The position numbers and the translations under genes were made by a program. Below, in pieces: positions 9,279-19,924 of a DNA stretch of 64,000 nt; position 1 is the stretch's first letter, and the number at the start of each line of letters is the position of its first letter. The notes below the pieces were generated by a model, which was given only the letters and a program-made list of their open reading frames with translations, had not been told where the DNA came from and did not search any database. This DNA comes from Pantoea sp. Cy-639 (lineage in GTDB: Bacteria > Pseudomonadota > Gammaproteobacteria > Pseudomonadales > Pseudomonadaceae). Location of the stretch: positions 1-64,000 of the forward strand of contig NZ_VWXI01000014.1 in NCBI RefSeq assembly GCF_011752525.1. Reading direction: 5' to 3'.

Positions 9279-10298
9279 TCAGGCGACCTTGACGATCCAG
9301 CCGGCCGGCGCCTCGACGTCACCGCTCTGGATGCCGGTCAGTTCGGCATAGAGCTTCTGGGTGACCGGGCCGACTTCGGTTTCGCTGTGGAACACATGCA
9401 GCTTGCCGTTGTACTGGATGCCGCCGATCGGGGTGATCACCGCGGCGGTACCGCAGGCACCGGCTTCGATGAAGCGGTCGAGCTTGTCGATTTCCACGTC
9501 GCCTTCGATGACCTTCAGGCCCAGGCGCGATGCGGCCAGTTCCATCAACGACAGGCGCGTGATGCCTGGCAGGACCGAGATCGATTTCGGGGTGACGAAC
9601 TCGTTGTTGGCGGTGATGCCGAAGAAGTTGGCCGAGCCGACTTCCTCGATCTTCTTGTGGGTCAGCGGGTCGAGGTAGATGCAGTCGGCGAAGCCGGCTT
9701 TCTTGGCCTCGTAGCCTGGCTGCAGGCTGGCAGCATAGTTGCCGCCGACCTTGGCTGCGCCAGTGCCTTGCGGCGCGGCACGGTCGAAGTCGGAGATCAG
9801 GAACTTGTGCGGGGTCATGCCGCCCTTGAAGTACGAGCCGACCGGGATGGCGAAGACCGAGAAGATGAACTCAGGAGCGGTGCGCACGCCGATGTTGTCA
9901 CCGGTGCCGATCACGAACGGACGCAGGTACAGGGCACCCTTGCCGTGTGGCGGGACGAACTTTTCGTTGGCCTTGACCACCTGCTTGCAGGCTTCGATGA
10001 ACTGTTCGGTCGAGACGCGCGGCATCAGCAGGCGATCGCAGCTGCGCTGCATGCGCGCGGCATTCTGGTCGGGACGGAACAGGTTGATCGAGCCGTCCTT
10101 GCAGCGATAGGCCTTCAGGCCCTCGAAGCACTGCTGGCCATAGTGCAGGGCAGTGGAGCCTTCACTGATGTGCAGCACGTTGTCTTCGGTCAGGGTGCCC
10201 TTGTCCCACTCGCCGTTACGCCATACGGACAGGTAACGCTTGTCGGTCTTGATGTAGTCGAAACCCAGCTTGTCCCAGTTAATGCTTTCGTTACTCAT
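9279..10298 (-). CDS. ilvE: Branched-chain amino-acid aminotransferase
   Basis: A 339-residue fold-type IV PLP enzyme that interconverts leucine, isoleucine and valine with their 2-oxo acids using glutamate/2-oxoglutarate. It is the long (eukaryote-like) form: it shows QQCFEGLKAYR, ALYLRPF, the PLP-binding Lys183 in AAKVGGNYAAS, the cofactor-contacting EVGSANFFG and PGITR. The start ATG at 10298 has GAGGGTG five bases ahead; an upstream in-frame extension lacks homology. Monocistronic by spacing. Confidence 0.96.
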   Translation of the reverse strand: MSNESINWDKLGFDYIKTDKRYLSVWRNGEWDKGTLTEDNVLHISEGSTALHYGQQCFEGLKAYRCKDGSINLFRPDQNAARMQRSCDRLLMPRVSTEQFIEACKQVVKANEKFVPPHGKGALYLRPFVIGTGDNIGVRTAPEFIFSVFAIPVGSYFKGGMTPHKFLISDFDRAAPQGTGAAKVGGNYAASLQPGYEAKKAGFADCIYLDPLTHKKIEEVGSANFFGITANNEFVTPKSISVLPGITRLSLMELAASRLGLKVIEGDVEIDKLDRFIEAGACGTAAVITPIGGIQYNGKLHVFHSETEVGPVTQKLYAELTGIQSGDVEAPAGWIVKVA

Positions 10299-10450
10299 GA
10301 CACCCTCATTGCTTTTATGCCCGAACACGGCGGGCAGCTTTTATATGCGCACCCCGCCACCATAAACCATCCGCCGCGGATCGGAAACGTCCAGTCACGA
10401 AATGCCGTCTCGGGCCTGCTCATCGCCTGGCCGGCCGCTGTTCGCGGCCT

Positions 10451-12031
10451 TCAATCCAGGCGCAGATGGCCCTCCAGTTGCAACTGGTCGAGGAACACCG
10501 GGTCATGCGAGGCCACCAGCAACGCGCCGGGAAATTGCCGGAGCATCTGCTCCAGCGCGGCCAGTGACGGCAGGTCGAGGTGGTTGTTCGGTTCATCCAG
10601 CAGCAACAGGTCCACTGCTCGTTCGCGGTACAGCAGGGCGGCCAGGGCCGCTTTCAGGCGTTCGCCGCCGCTGAGCAGGGCGCAAGGCAGCTCGACCCGC
10701 GCCGCGTCCAACCCCAGTTGTGCCAGGCGTGTGCGCAGGGCGCCAGTGGCCTGGGCCGGGTTGCTCTGGCGCAGCAACGCCAGCACGCTCAGGTCGGCGG
10801 GCAGCAGGCTGCAATGCTGGTCGAGCAAGGCCAGTTCGCCGTGCGTGCGCACGGTGCCGGAGCTGGCTTGCTGTTGCCCGGTCAGCACCTGCAGCAAGGT
10901 CGACTTGCCGCTGCCGTTGCCTCCCACCAGTCCCAGGCGCTCGCCCTGGCGCAGGCGCAGGTCGAGGGGGCGGCGGGTGCCATGTGGCAAGCGCAGGCCT
11001 TCCAGGCAGAGTACTTCGTGGCCGGCGGGGCGTCGGGTAACGGGGGCATGGAGCATGACCGGGTCGTCCGTTTCCAGGCGCAGGGCCGCCTCGCGTACCT
11101 GGCTATCCAGCGCTCGCTGCGCTACCTGCTGTTCGCGGCGTTGCTTGCCGGCGGTGGCCTGGCTGCGTTGCTGCTGGCGGTCGAGCAGGATCGGCGCCTG
11201 GTTGGCGCTGCGGGCCTGGCGGGTGGCCCGGGCCTGGTGGCGCTCGAGGTTCTCGCGCTGCTGTTGCTGCGCCTGGGCCTGTTGGCGGCGTTGCTGCTTG
11301 AGACGGGCCAGTTGCGCCTCGGCAGCTTCGCGCGCCTTGGCCGTGTGTCGGGCGTACAGGCTGTAGTTGCCGCCGTGGCTGTGCAGGGCGCGAGGTGTCA
11401 GCTCGACGATGCGTTGCATATGCTCGAGCAAGGCGCGGTCGTGGCTGATCACCAGCACGCCGCGCGGCCACTGCTCGAGCATGTCCAGCAGCTGCCGGCG
11501 GGCCGTGCTATCGAGGTGGTTGCTTGGCTCGTCGAGGATCAGGTAGTCGGCGTCGCTGGCCCAGGCGCCGGCCAGCGCCACGGCCATGGCCTGGCCGCCA
11601 CTGAGGCTGGCGGCCGGGCGTTCGAGATCGACGGCGGGCAGGCCGTGGCGTTCGAGCCAGGCTTGCAGGCGTTCTCGCACGTCCCAGCGCTCGCCCACGG
11701 TGTCGAAGTCGGCTGGGTCGCAACTGCCGGCTTCGATACGCGCCAGCGCGGCGATCACCTGGTCGACCCGGGCCAGTTCGGCGAGGGTCGCGCTGGCGGT
11801 GATCGTCTGCTGCTCGAGGTAATGCACCCGGCCATGGCGCAGGCAGCGACCGGCGCTGGGCATCAGGTGTCCGGCGAGGATCCGTGCCAGCACGCTCTTG
11901 CCCACGCCATTGCGACCGACCAGGCCGGTGCGGCGCAGGTCGAGGTCCAGGCTCAGGTCGGAAAACAACTGCCTGCCATCGGGCAAGGCGAAGGTGACGC
12001 TGTCCAGCGTCAGGATCGACGTATTCGTCAT
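10451..12031 (-). CDS. ABC-F family ATPase
   Basis: A 526-residue soluble protein with two ABC ATPase domains and no membrane region. Domain 1 has Walker A GRNGVGKS (39-46), signature LSGGQAMAVAL and LDEPSNHLD; domain 2 has GGNGSGKST, LSGGERLKAAL and LDEPNNHLD. The linker between them is long, charged and rich in Gln/Arg, likely a helical arm. ABC-F proteins act on the ribosome, relieving stalling or antibiotic inhibition. The ATG at 12031 follows GGAG; the open frame upstream is not family-like. The subgroup is not one with a secure resistance phenotype. Confidence 0.93.
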   Translation of the reverse strand: MTNTSILTLDSVTFALPDGRQLFSDLSLDLDLRRTGLVGRNGVGKSVLARILAGHLMPSAGRCLRHGRVHYLEQQTITASATLAELARVDQVIAALARIEAGSCDPADFDTVGERWDVRERLQAWLERHGLPAVDLERPAASLSGGQAMAVALAGAWASDADYLILDEPSNHLDSTARRQLLDMLEQWPRGVLVISHDRALLEHMQRIVELTPRALHSHGGNYSLYARHTAKAREAAEAQLARLKQQRRQQAQAQQQQRENLERHQARATRQARSANQAPILLDRQQQRSQATAGKQRREQQVAQRALDSQVREAALRLETDDPVMLHAPVTRRPAGHEVLCLEGLRLPHGTRRPLDLRLRQGERLGLVGGNGSGKSTLLQVLTGQQQASSGTVRTHGELALLDQHCSLLPADLSVLALLRQSNPAQATGALRTRLAQLGLDAARVELPCALLSGGERLKAALAALLYRERAVDLLLLDEPNNHLDLPSLAALEQMLRQFPGALLVASHDPVFLDQLQLEGHLRLD

Positions 12032-12239
12032 GGGAAGCTCCATACATGCCGCGACATCCCCGGCGCGAAGCCGAAGGGTGAAGACTGGCCGTCGAGGTGA
12101 CGGCGGCATCAATGGCGCATTGGACGAATACCTCGAGAAGGGAAGGTGGCCAAGATTAGAGCAGCGTGGCTGGCGTGACAACCACCTCGGGTCGGTGCGT
12201 CTGTCCGGCGTTCGCATGGGGCCGCGGGGCCCATGTGCT

Positions 12240-12590
12240 TCAGCGCAAGCGCCGGTTCCAGTCGCCACCCTGGTCACGCCAGCAGGCTTCTTCGCTGTCG
12301 AAGCGCACATGCCAGGCGACATGGTCCAGGCGGATGCCGGCAGCGGCCAGGGCCTGGGCGCTGAGCGCGATCATCCGCGCCTTGTCCGCGCCAGCCAGGG
12401 CGCGGGCCTTGTCGGTATCGTCGCTGAACACCCAGATGATGCGCAGACTGGCCGGGAAGTTGTCGAAGTCGATGCGGTGGGTGAGCCAGGCAAAACCGAC
12501 GATCTCGGCCTGGGCCGTGGCGCAGGCCTCGGTCAGGCAGGCGACCATTTCTCGCTCCAGGCGCGCCAGCGCACGCTTGTCGCTGGCCAT
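12240..12590 (-). CDS. Conserved hypothetical protein
   Basis: A 116-residue soluble protein, unrecognised. It starts with a helical charged segment (MASDKRALARLERE) and contains FAWLTHRIDF and RIIWVFSDD, giving an alpha/beta look; there is no signal peptide or membrane segment. Its ATG overlaps the stop of the upstream VOC gene in a TGATG arrangement, so the two are co-translated and probably act together. Confidence 0.75.
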   Translation of the reverse strand: MASDKRALARLEREMVACLTEACATAQAEIVGFAWLTHRIDFDNFPASLRIIWVFSDDTDKARALAGADKARMIALSAQALAAAGIRLDHVAWHVRFDSEEACWRDQGGDWNRRLR

Positions 12591-12961
12591 CAGGCGTCAC
12601 CGTCGATCTGCTGGCAGAAGCGCAGGCGGTTGCCGAACGGATCGGTCACCTGCAGTTCCAGTCCCCAATCCACTGTCTCTGCCTGGGGGCGGGCATAGCC
12701 GTAACACTTGGCCAGCAGCTCGGCCTCCAGGGTCTTGAGGTCGTCGACGCGGATGAACAACGCGGCACCCGGCGTGGCATCGCCGTGATGCTCGGACAGG
12801 TGCAGTACCAGGTCGTCGCGGTGGATTTGCAGGTACAGCGGCAGGTCCGGGGCGAAACGGTGCTCCCAGTCGACCTGGAAACCGAGGAAGTCGAGGTAGA
12901 ACTCGCGGGCCTTGTCGACCGAGAAGATCCGCAGGATCGGGATGGCGGGGGATAGCTGCAT
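12590..12961 (-). CDS. VOC-fold protein (glyoxalase/bleomycin-resistance type)
   Basis: A 123-residue protein with the two beta-alpha-beta-beta-beta units of the vicinal oxygen chelate superfamily: IPILRIFSVDKAREFYLDFLGF at the start, HLSEHHGD centrally and DPFGNRLRFCQ at the end. It matches the small glyoxalase-superfamily group annotated as bleomycin-resistance-like; actual ligand or reaction is unknown. Its stop overlaps the start of the next gene. It is divergent from ureD across 285 bases. Confidence 0.85.
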   Translation of the reverse strand: MQLSPAIPILRIFSVDKAREFYLDFLGFQVDWEHRFAPDLPLYLQIHRDDLVLHLSEHHGDATPGAALFIRVDDLKTLEAELLAKCYGYARPQAETVDWGLELQVTDPFGNRLRFCQQIDGDA

Positions 12962-13246
12962 CGGGGGCGTCCATGGCTGGCAAAAGGGCAGGGTGCCACT
13001 GTATCGCAGTTGCGCCCGGTGGCGGGCACCGTCAATCCACCTGCAGGCCGCAGCCGCTCTGGCACGGGCCTATGCACGATGACCGCCGGGCCGAAAGTTT
13101 CATCTTCGTTCACCTGCGCAGTTGGCCCGCTACCTGCTATATCCAGCCAGCGAAATTTGATCGAGTGGTCAGCCTGGCCCGCCTGAGCGCGGCTGGCGCA
13201 TGACCCTCCAGACGGCCGTCAGGCCATGGATTGCAGGGGCTCCAGG

Positions 13247-14080
13247 ATGTCGTTGGCGCAACAGATCGAACCACCGCAGGCAGACCCGGGCTGGAGCGCC
13301 CACCTGCAGTTGCGCTTCATTCAGCGCGACGGCGTGACCCGCCTTGGTGCGCGGCGTCATGTCGGTCCTCTTTTGGTGCAACGGCCCTTTCACCCGGAAG
13401 GTGCGCCGTGCCATGTGTACGTGCTGCATCCTCCAGGTGGCATCGTCGCCGGCGACCGTCTGGCGCTGGACGTCCACCTCGAGGCCGGCAGCCATGCCTT
13501 GCTGACCATGCCCGGCGCCAGCAAGTTCTATCGCAGCATCGGCCCGACCGCGCGGCTGGAGCAACGCTTTCACTTGGCCACTGGCAGCACCCTGGAATGG
13601 TTGCCCCAGGACAGCATCTTCTTCAGCGGTGCCCGCGCCAGCCTCGACAGCCGCTTCCAGCTCGAGCCCGGTGCCCGCCTGCTGGCCTGGGAAACCGTGT
13701 GCCTGGGCCGACCGGTGATGAACGAGCGTTTCACGCAGGGCGCGCTGGACAGCCGCCTGCGCGTGACCTTGCCTGGCGATCCCGGCCTGCACGAGCGTCT
13801 GCGAGTCGAGGGCGGGCAACTGGCCAAGCTCGGCGGCCACCCGCTGCTGGCGACCTTCTGCGCCACGCCGGCCGACCAGACACTGCTGGAGCAGGTCCGC
13901 CAACTGCTCGCGCCGCTGGCCACGCCTGCCGGTGCGACCCTGCTCGGTCCACTGCTGGTGATCCGCCTGCTCGACCACGACAACCAACACCTGCAACACA
14001 CCCTGCAGCGCCTCTGGCACCTGCTGCGTCCGGCCGTGCTCGGCCTGGCGCCGTGCCCGCCGCGCATCTGGGCCACCTGA
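13247..14080 (+). CDS. ureD: Urease accessory protein UreD
   Basis: About 277 residues. UreD binds apo-urease and with UreF and UreG forms the complex through which nickel is inserted. It is recognised by HLQLRFIQRDGVTRL, HPPGGIVAGDRL, LTMPGASKFYRS and LEWLPQDSIFFSGA, all typical of Pseudomonas UreD. The ATG at 13247 (MSLAQQIEPP) was chosen over one seven codons earlier because known Pseudomonas UreD proteins begin this way and CAGG precedes it. First gene of the urease cluster, 9 bases before ureA. Confidence 0.96.
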   Translation: MSLAQQIEPPQADPGWSAHLQLRFIQRDGVTRLGARRHVGPLLVQRPFHPEGAPCHVYVLHPPGGIVAGDRLALDVHLEAGSHALLTMPGASKFYRSIGPTARLEQRFHLATGSTLEWLPQDSIFFSGARASLDSRFQLEPGARLLAWETVCLGRPVMNERFTQGALDSRLRVTLPGDPGLHERLRVEGGQLAKLGGHPLLATFCATPADQTLLEQVRQLLAPLATPAGATLLGPLLVIRLLDHDNQHLQHTLQRLWHLLRPAVLGLAPCPPRIWAT

Positions 14081-14089
14081 GAGAGCGCC

Positions 14090-14392
14090 ATGGAGCTGAC
14101 CCCGAGAGAGAAAGACAAACTGCTGCTGTTCACCGCCGCGCTGCTGGCCGAGCGGCGCCTGGCCCGTGGCCTGAAGCTCAACTACCCGGAGGCGGTGGCG
14201 CTGATCAGCGCTGCGGTGCTCGAAGGCGCCCGCGATGGCCGCACGGTCGCCGAGCTGATGAGCCTGGGGCGTGAAGTGCTGGGGCGCGAGCAGGTCATGG
14301 ACGGTGTGCCTGAGATGCTCCACGACGTTCAGGTCGAAGCCACGTTTCCCGACGGCACCAAGCTGGTGACCGTGCATGATCCCATCGTCTGA
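14090..14392 (+). CDS. ureA: Urease gamma subunit
   Basis: The 100-residue gamma chain, full length for the family (MELTPREKDKLLLF to VTVHDPIV). It packs with beta and alpha chains into the cytoplasmic trimer of trimers. It is preceded by GAGAG and is 10 bases ahead of ureB, in the order usual for gammaproteobacterial urease operons. Confidence 0.98.
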   Translation: MELTPREKDKLLLFTAALLAERRLARGLKLNYPEAVALISAAVLEGARDGRTVAELMSLGREVLGREQVMDGVPEMLHDVQVEATFPDGTKLVTVHDPIV

Positions 14393-14402
14393 GGTGCTGC
14401 CC

Positions 14403-14716
14403 ATGATTCCCGGAGAAGTCCAGGTCGCCGCCGGCGACATCGAACTCAACGTCGGCCGCCAGACGTGCAGCGTCAGCGTGGCCAACCATGGCGATCGCCC
14501 GGTGCAGGTCGGCTCGCACTACCACTTCTACGAAGTCAACGATGCCCTGGTGTTCGAGCGTGCGCCGACCCGGGGCTTTCGCCTGGACATCCCGGCCGGC
14601 ACCGCGGTGCGTTTCGAGCCGGGCCAGGCACGCACGGTGCAGTTGGTGGCCTATGCCGGCAAGCGCGAGGTGTACGGCTTCCAGGGCAAGGTGATGGGCG
14701 CGCTGGAGGATCAGGC

Positions 14717-14720
<4 letters not shown>
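14403..14720 (+). CDS. ureB: Urease beta subunit
   Basis: A 105-residue beta chain (MIPGEVQVAAGDIELN; contains NHGDRPVQVGSHYHFYEVN and GTAVRFEPGQ). The start at 14403 has GAGGTG upstream and gives standard length; nine extra codons upstream are not conserved. Its stop overlaps the ureC start by four bases (ATGA), so beta and alpha chains are translationally coupled. Confidence 0.98.
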
Positions 14721-16420
<1,700 letters not shown>

Positions 16421-16498
16421 AGGTGCAGGTGCGAGGTATCGCCTGCCCCAGCGCTGCCGATCCAGGCAGCGCGTTCTGGTTCGTTTGAAGGAGTGAAC

Positions 16499-16978
16499 AT
16501 GATCGTACTTACCCGAAGGCTCAGTGGCGCCGCCACGGTGACCGGCAGCGTCACCCTGAGTGTCGACAGCCGGATCAAGAGCCGCCTGCGCGTTACCCTC
16601 GACGATGGTCGCGAAGCCGGGCTGATGCTCGAGCGCGGCCACTTGCTGCGTGGCGGTGAACTGCTCGCCGATGCCGACGGCGGCCAGGTGATCCGGGTAC
16701 TGGCCGCCCCCGAGGCAGTGTCCACGGTGCGCTGCGCCGATCCGCACCTGCTGGCCCGCGCCGCCTATCACCTGGGCAACCGCCATGTGCCGCTGCAGAT
16801 CGAACCTGGCCTGCTGCGTTACCAGCATGACCATGTGCTCGACGACATGCTGCGTGGCCTGGGCCTGACCGTGGACGCCGAGCAGGCACCGTTCGAGCCC
16901 GAGTCCGGCGCCTATCAGAGCGCGCCCCACAGCCATGGCCACGGCCATCCTTTCGTGCGCTTGCCTAACCATTCCTGA
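16499..16978 (+). CDS. ureE: Urease accessory nickel chaperone UreE
   Basis: A 159-residue nickel carrier. The N-terminal peptide-binding domain (MIVLTRRLSGAA; LMLERGHLLRGGELL) is followed by the metal-binding domain with YHLGNRHVPLQ and a short histidine-rich tail (HSHGHGH) that can bind Ni(II). A GAAGGAG ribosome site precedes the ATG. It is 78 bases after ureC, a wider gap than elsewhere in the cluster. Confidence 0.96.
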   Translation: MIVLTRRLSGAATVTGSVTLSVDSRIKSRLRVTLDDGREAGLMLERGHLLRGGELLADADGGQVIRVLAAPEAVSTVRCADPHLLARAAYHLGNRHVPLQIEPGLLRYQHDHVLDDMLRGLGLTVDAEQAPFEPESGAYQSAPHSHGHGHPFVRLPNHS

Positions 16979-16993
16979 CCCCTGGAGCGTTCC

Positions 16994-17539
16994 ATGAAAA
17001 AGACTTTCGCCCTTGTCCTGCTGCTGGTGGCCCTGCCGGCTTTCGCCCACCCCGGTCACGACGGCAATCCGTTGCAGGATGGCCTGCTGCATCCGCTGAC
17101 CGGCCTCGACCACCTGCTGATGCTGATCGGCACCGGTGTGCTGGCGGCGCTGACCCGGCGCAACCTGACCCTACCGCTGGCGACCCTGGCGGCAATGTTC
17201 GGTGGCGCGGTGTGCGGCCATCTGTTCGGCGATGTACTGGGCATGGAGCAGATGATCGTCGGTTCGCTGCTGGTGGCCGCCGCCGCCATGCTGCTGCCCA
17301 GCCGCCAGTTGTTGCTGTCGCTGATCATGCCGGTGTTCGCCCTGTTCCATGGCTGGGCCCATGGCGTGGAGGCCACGCCCAGCGCGTTCTGGCTGTTCAG
17401 CGCCGGCTTCGTCACGGTCAGCGGCCTGTTGCTGGCGGTGGGCTTCGGCGTCGGTTGCCTGCTGCGTCGGCATACCGGCCTGCAGAAAGCCTTCGGTGGC
17501 GGCCTGCTGGCGGGCGCCGCGCTGGTCCTGGCCGGTTGA
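16994..17539 (+). CDS. ureJ: HupE/UreJ family nickel transport protein
   Basis: A 181-residue membrane protein with a signal-like N-terminus followed by HPGHDGN, then HPLTGLDHLLMLIGTGV, a family hallmark, and six or so hydrophobic segments including FALFHGWAHG. HupE/UreJ proteins are linked to nickel (or cobalt) uptake for urease and hydrogenase. Its stop codon overlaps the ureF start (TGATG), so it is part of the urease transcript. Confidence 0.93.
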   Translation: MKKTFALVLLLVALPAFAHPGHDGNPLQDGLLHPLTGLDHLLMLIGTGVLAALTRRNLTLPLATLAAMFGGAVCGHLFGDVLGMEQMIVGSLLVAAAAMLLPSRQLLLSLIMPVFALFHGWAHGVEATPSAFWLFSAGFVTVSGLLLAVGFGVGCLLRRHTGLQKAFGGGLLAGAALVLAG

Positions 17540-18213
17540 TGGACAGCGACCTGGCGCTGCTGCGCCTGTTGCAACTGGCCAGCCCTGGCTTGCCGGTGGG
17601 GGGCTTTACCTACTCGCAGGGGCTGGAGTGGGCAGTCGAGGCCGGCTGGGTGACGAACGCAGAGAGCTTCGCCGCCTGGCAGCGCGAGCAATTGCTCGAC
17701 ACCCTCGGCCATCTCGACTGGCCCCTGCTGGCGCGGTTGTACCACGCCTGCCAGGCCGATGACGCCGAAGCCTTCGGGCGCTGGAACCAGTGGCTGCTGG
17801 CCAACCGCGAAACCGCCGAACTGCGCCTCGAGGAGCAACAGCGCGGCAGCGCCCTGGCGCGCCTGCTCGATGGCTGGCAACTGGGTCAGCACCCGGCCTG
17901 GCGCGCAAGCCTGGAGCTCAGCCAGTTGGGTGGCATGGCCTGGCTCGGTGCGCACTGGTCGATCCCGCTGCGCCAGCTGGCCCTGGGCCATGGCTTTGCC
18001 TGGCTGGAAGGGGCGGTGATGGCTGGGGTCAAGCTGGTGCCGTTCGGCCAGCAGGCTGCGCAGACCCTGCTCCGCGACCTCGGCGAGGCACTGCCGGCGG
18101 TGCTCGATCATGCCCTGGCGCTGGACGACGAACAGATCGGCGGTGGCCTGCCGCTGCTGGCGATCGCCTCGATGCGTCACGAAACCCAATACACCCGTTT
18201 GTTCCGTTCCTGA
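17539..18213 (+). CDS. ureF: Urease accessory protein UreF
   Basis: A 224-residue helical accessory protein that binds UreD and recruits UreG for nickel insertion. Hallmarks are LLQLASPGLPVGGFTYSQGLE near the start and a conserved C-terminus ending MRHETQYTRLFRS. The ATG overlaps the ureJ stop. Standard length, no defect seen. Confidence 0.96.
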   Translation: MDSDLALLRLLQLASPGLPVGGFTYSQGLEWAVEAGWVTNAESFAAWQREQLLDTLGHLDWPLLARLYHACQADDAEAFGRWNQWLLANRETAELRLEEQQRGSALARLLDGWQLGQHPAWRASLELSQLGGMAWLGAHWSIPLRQLALGHGFAWLEGAVMAGVKLVPFGQQAAQTLLRDLGEALPAVLDHALALDDEQIGGGLPLLAIASMRHETQYTRLFRS

Positions 18214-18224
18214 GGATTGCCCTG

Positions 18225-18851
18225 ATGCAAAGCTATCAACAACCCCTGCGTGTCGGCGTCGGCGGCCCGGTTGGCTCCGGCAAGACCGCCCTGCTCGAGG
18301 CGCTGTGCAAGGCCATGCGCGATCACTACCAGATCGCCGTGGTGACCAACGACATCTACACCAAGGAGGACCAGCGCATCCTCACCGAGGCCGGGGCCCT
18401 GGAGCCGGAACGCATTGTCGGCGTGGAGACGGGCGGCTGCCCGCACACGGCGATCCGCGAGGACGCCTCGATGAACCTGGCCGCGGTCGAGGCCCTGGCG
18501 CGCAAGTTCGGCAACCTGGAGGTGATCTTCGTCGAGAGCGGTGGCGACAACCTCAGCGCCACCTTCAGCCCGGAACTGGCCGACCTGACCATCTATGTGA
18601 TCGATGTCGCCGAGGGCGAGAAGATCCCGCGCAAAGGCGGCCCGGGCATCACCAAGTCGGACTTCCTGGTGATCAACAAGACCGATCTGGCGCCCTATGT
18701 CGGCGCCTCGCTCGAGGTGATGGAACGCGACACCCGGCGCATGCGGCCGGAGCGACCGTGGACGTTCAGCAATTTGAAAAAGGGCGAGGGGTTGCAGGCG
18801 GTGATCGACTTCATCGTCGAGCGTGGGATGCTGGGTGTGGAGCGCCGCTAA
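18225..18851 (+). CDS. ureG: Urease accessory GTPase UreG
   Basis: A 208-residue SIMIBI-class GTPase that powers nickel delivery. P-loop GGPVGSGKTALLE (about residues 13-25), TNDIYTKED, the metal-binding ETGGCPHTAIRED (Cys-Pro-His) and NKTDLAPYVGA are all present. It is 11 bases after ureF and closes the cluster ureD-A-B-C-E-J-F-G; the following 250 bases hold no gene I can support. Confidence 0.98.
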   Translation: MQSYQQPLRVGVGGPVGSGKTALLEALCKAMRDHYQIAVVTNDIYTKEDQRILTEAGALEPERIVGVETGGCPHTAIREDASMNLAAVEALARKFGNLEVIFVESGGDNLSATFSPELADLTIYVIDVAEGEKIPRKGGPGITKSDFLVINKTDLAPYVGASLEVMERDTRRMRPERPWTFSNLKKGEGLQAVIDFIVERGMLGVERR

Positions 18852-19103
18852 ATGCAGGGGCATCCGCTTTCATTCAGCAGCAGACGCGTATTTTCGAGTG
18901 CCGTACGGACCTCTGCCCAGGCCCGTGATTGAGTTGCGGCATACAGTGAGTTGGGTGACTGGCCGTTTCGAGTCAGAGGCTGAACGGGCAGAAGGCAGGG
19001 CGCTCCTACAGGAATCGGCGTGGCCGGTTCCTCTGCTGGGGGGCTTCGTTTTCGACGATCTCGGCTACCTACCTGATCCAGACAACTCATGAAGGACGCA
19101 CGT

Positions 19104-19358
19104 ATGAAAAGGATTGCATTGGGCACGTTGTTGGTGGTGGCAAGTTCATTCCAGATAACCGAGGGTAATGAATTGGCCGAGGCAGGCGGCATCGTAGCCG
19201 GTCGCACTTCACCGTTCGTCCGGCCCGGGCCCTCACCGGTTGATGCCCGGCAGATCGCGGGAGTAGGGCACTGGGGCGGGGTGGCTCCGGTGGACTGTCC
19301 GGATGATACGTTTCGAACACCAGTCGGGCATTGTCAGCCGTACTTTGATTTTGACTGA
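19104..19358 (+). CDS. Small secreted two-cysteine peptide, unknown
   Basis: An 84-residue product with a Sec-type signal (MKRIALGTLLVVASSF, then QITEGN) and a Gly/Pro-rich mature part. GAAGGA lies eight bases before the ATG, which favours it over an in-frame ATG five codons earlier. The C-terminus VDCPDDTF...GHCQPYFDFD matches that of the 51-residue peptide encoded at 19735: CP[DE]xT, the second Cys 12 residues after the first, then QPx-aromatic-acid-aromatic. This shared pattern supports both as real. No function known; I recognise no family. Confidence 0.65.
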   Translation: MKRIALGTLLVVASSFQITEGNELAEAGGIVAGRTSPFVRPGPSPVDARQIAGVGHWGGVAPVDCPDDTFRTPVGHCQPYFDFD

Positions 19359-19734
19359 TCTTCGTTTGGCCTCGCAGGCAGCTTCTGCTGCGGTATCTGT
19401 GTGCAGGGTTCCAGCGCTGGTGTGAGCGCGGGGATAGGGGGGATCAAGCTATTCCCGAGTCGAGAACGGGTTATGCAGGAGGCGTCAGGCAAGAGGAGTC
19501 CTATGCCTAGGCACATGCTGATGCGGCGCCTCATGGCCGACTTGTAAGAACAGTGGTACGCGGGCGTGCATTGGAGGCGGTTTCGTACGCATCTGATGAA
19601 TACATCCTTCTGGGTGGTCGGCTTTTGGCTGGTTAACTCATTTGAATATATTTGTAGAGTTCTTCGAGCTGCGAGCAGGGGGAGGACAAATCTCCTGTCG
19701 CAGTAAATACAGAAATACACTCGAGGAAAGATAA
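19359..19734. other. Lower-GC intergenic stretch between two peptide genes
   Basis: No gene could be supported. GC content falls toward the right end (AT-rich run near 19630-19735), unlike neighbouring genes. An imperfect hairpin is possible around 19672-19702 just upstream of the 51-residue peptide gene. Short open frames on both strands here lack a sensible start or composition. Confidence 0.55.
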
Positions 19735-19890
19735 ATGAAGAAGTTTGTTCTGATTGCTCTATTGGCCGCTACAGGCGCGGCTCAGGCCGCTCCGTTGTGC
19801 TGGTGGATCTGTGAAGTTCCTCGCGTCACTTGCCCTGAGGGCACTATTCTGGATATGTTCGAACAGTGTCAGCCAGAATGGGAATATTAA
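19735..19890 (+). CDS. Small secreted four-cysteine peptide, unknown
   Basis: A 51-residue product: signal peptide MKKFVLIALLAATGAAQA with an AQA cleavage site, then a mature part of about 33 residues with four cysteines (residues 22, 26, 33 and 45), beginning APLCWWICEVP and ending EQCQPEWEY. A GAGGAAAG ribosome site is seven bases before the ATG. It shares the motif CP[DE]xT-x7-CQPx-aromatic-acid-aromatic with the peptide at 19104. Probably exported to the periplasm or medium and disulfide-bonded; function unknown. Confidence 0.7.
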   Translation: MKKFVLIALLAATGAAQAAPLCWWICEVPRVTCPEGTILDMFEQCQPEWEY

Positions 19891-19924
19891 TGATCGCCTA
19901 GTCGTTCGCTTCAACGGCGACATA

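Noticed and set aside
8978..9322. N-terminal extension of the response regulator
   Set aside because: The frame is open but the sequence is Arg/Pro-rich and runs through a REP-like region; the normal receiver-domain start is at 8977.
13060..13076. Possible sigma-54 promoter before ureD (TGGCAC with TATGCA)
   Set aside because: The GG-to-GC spacing is 11 bases, not the required 10, and the second element lacks TTGC; one base off is normally inactive.
18823..19207. Open frames on both strands between ureG and the first peptide gene
   Set aside because: Each overlaps ureG or the peptide gene, has no ribosome site and no recognisable protein character.
19334..19720. 128-codon minus-strand frame in the lower-GC patch
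   Set aside because: Cys/Arg-rich random-looking composition, no ribosome site, and overlap with the peptide gene at its end.
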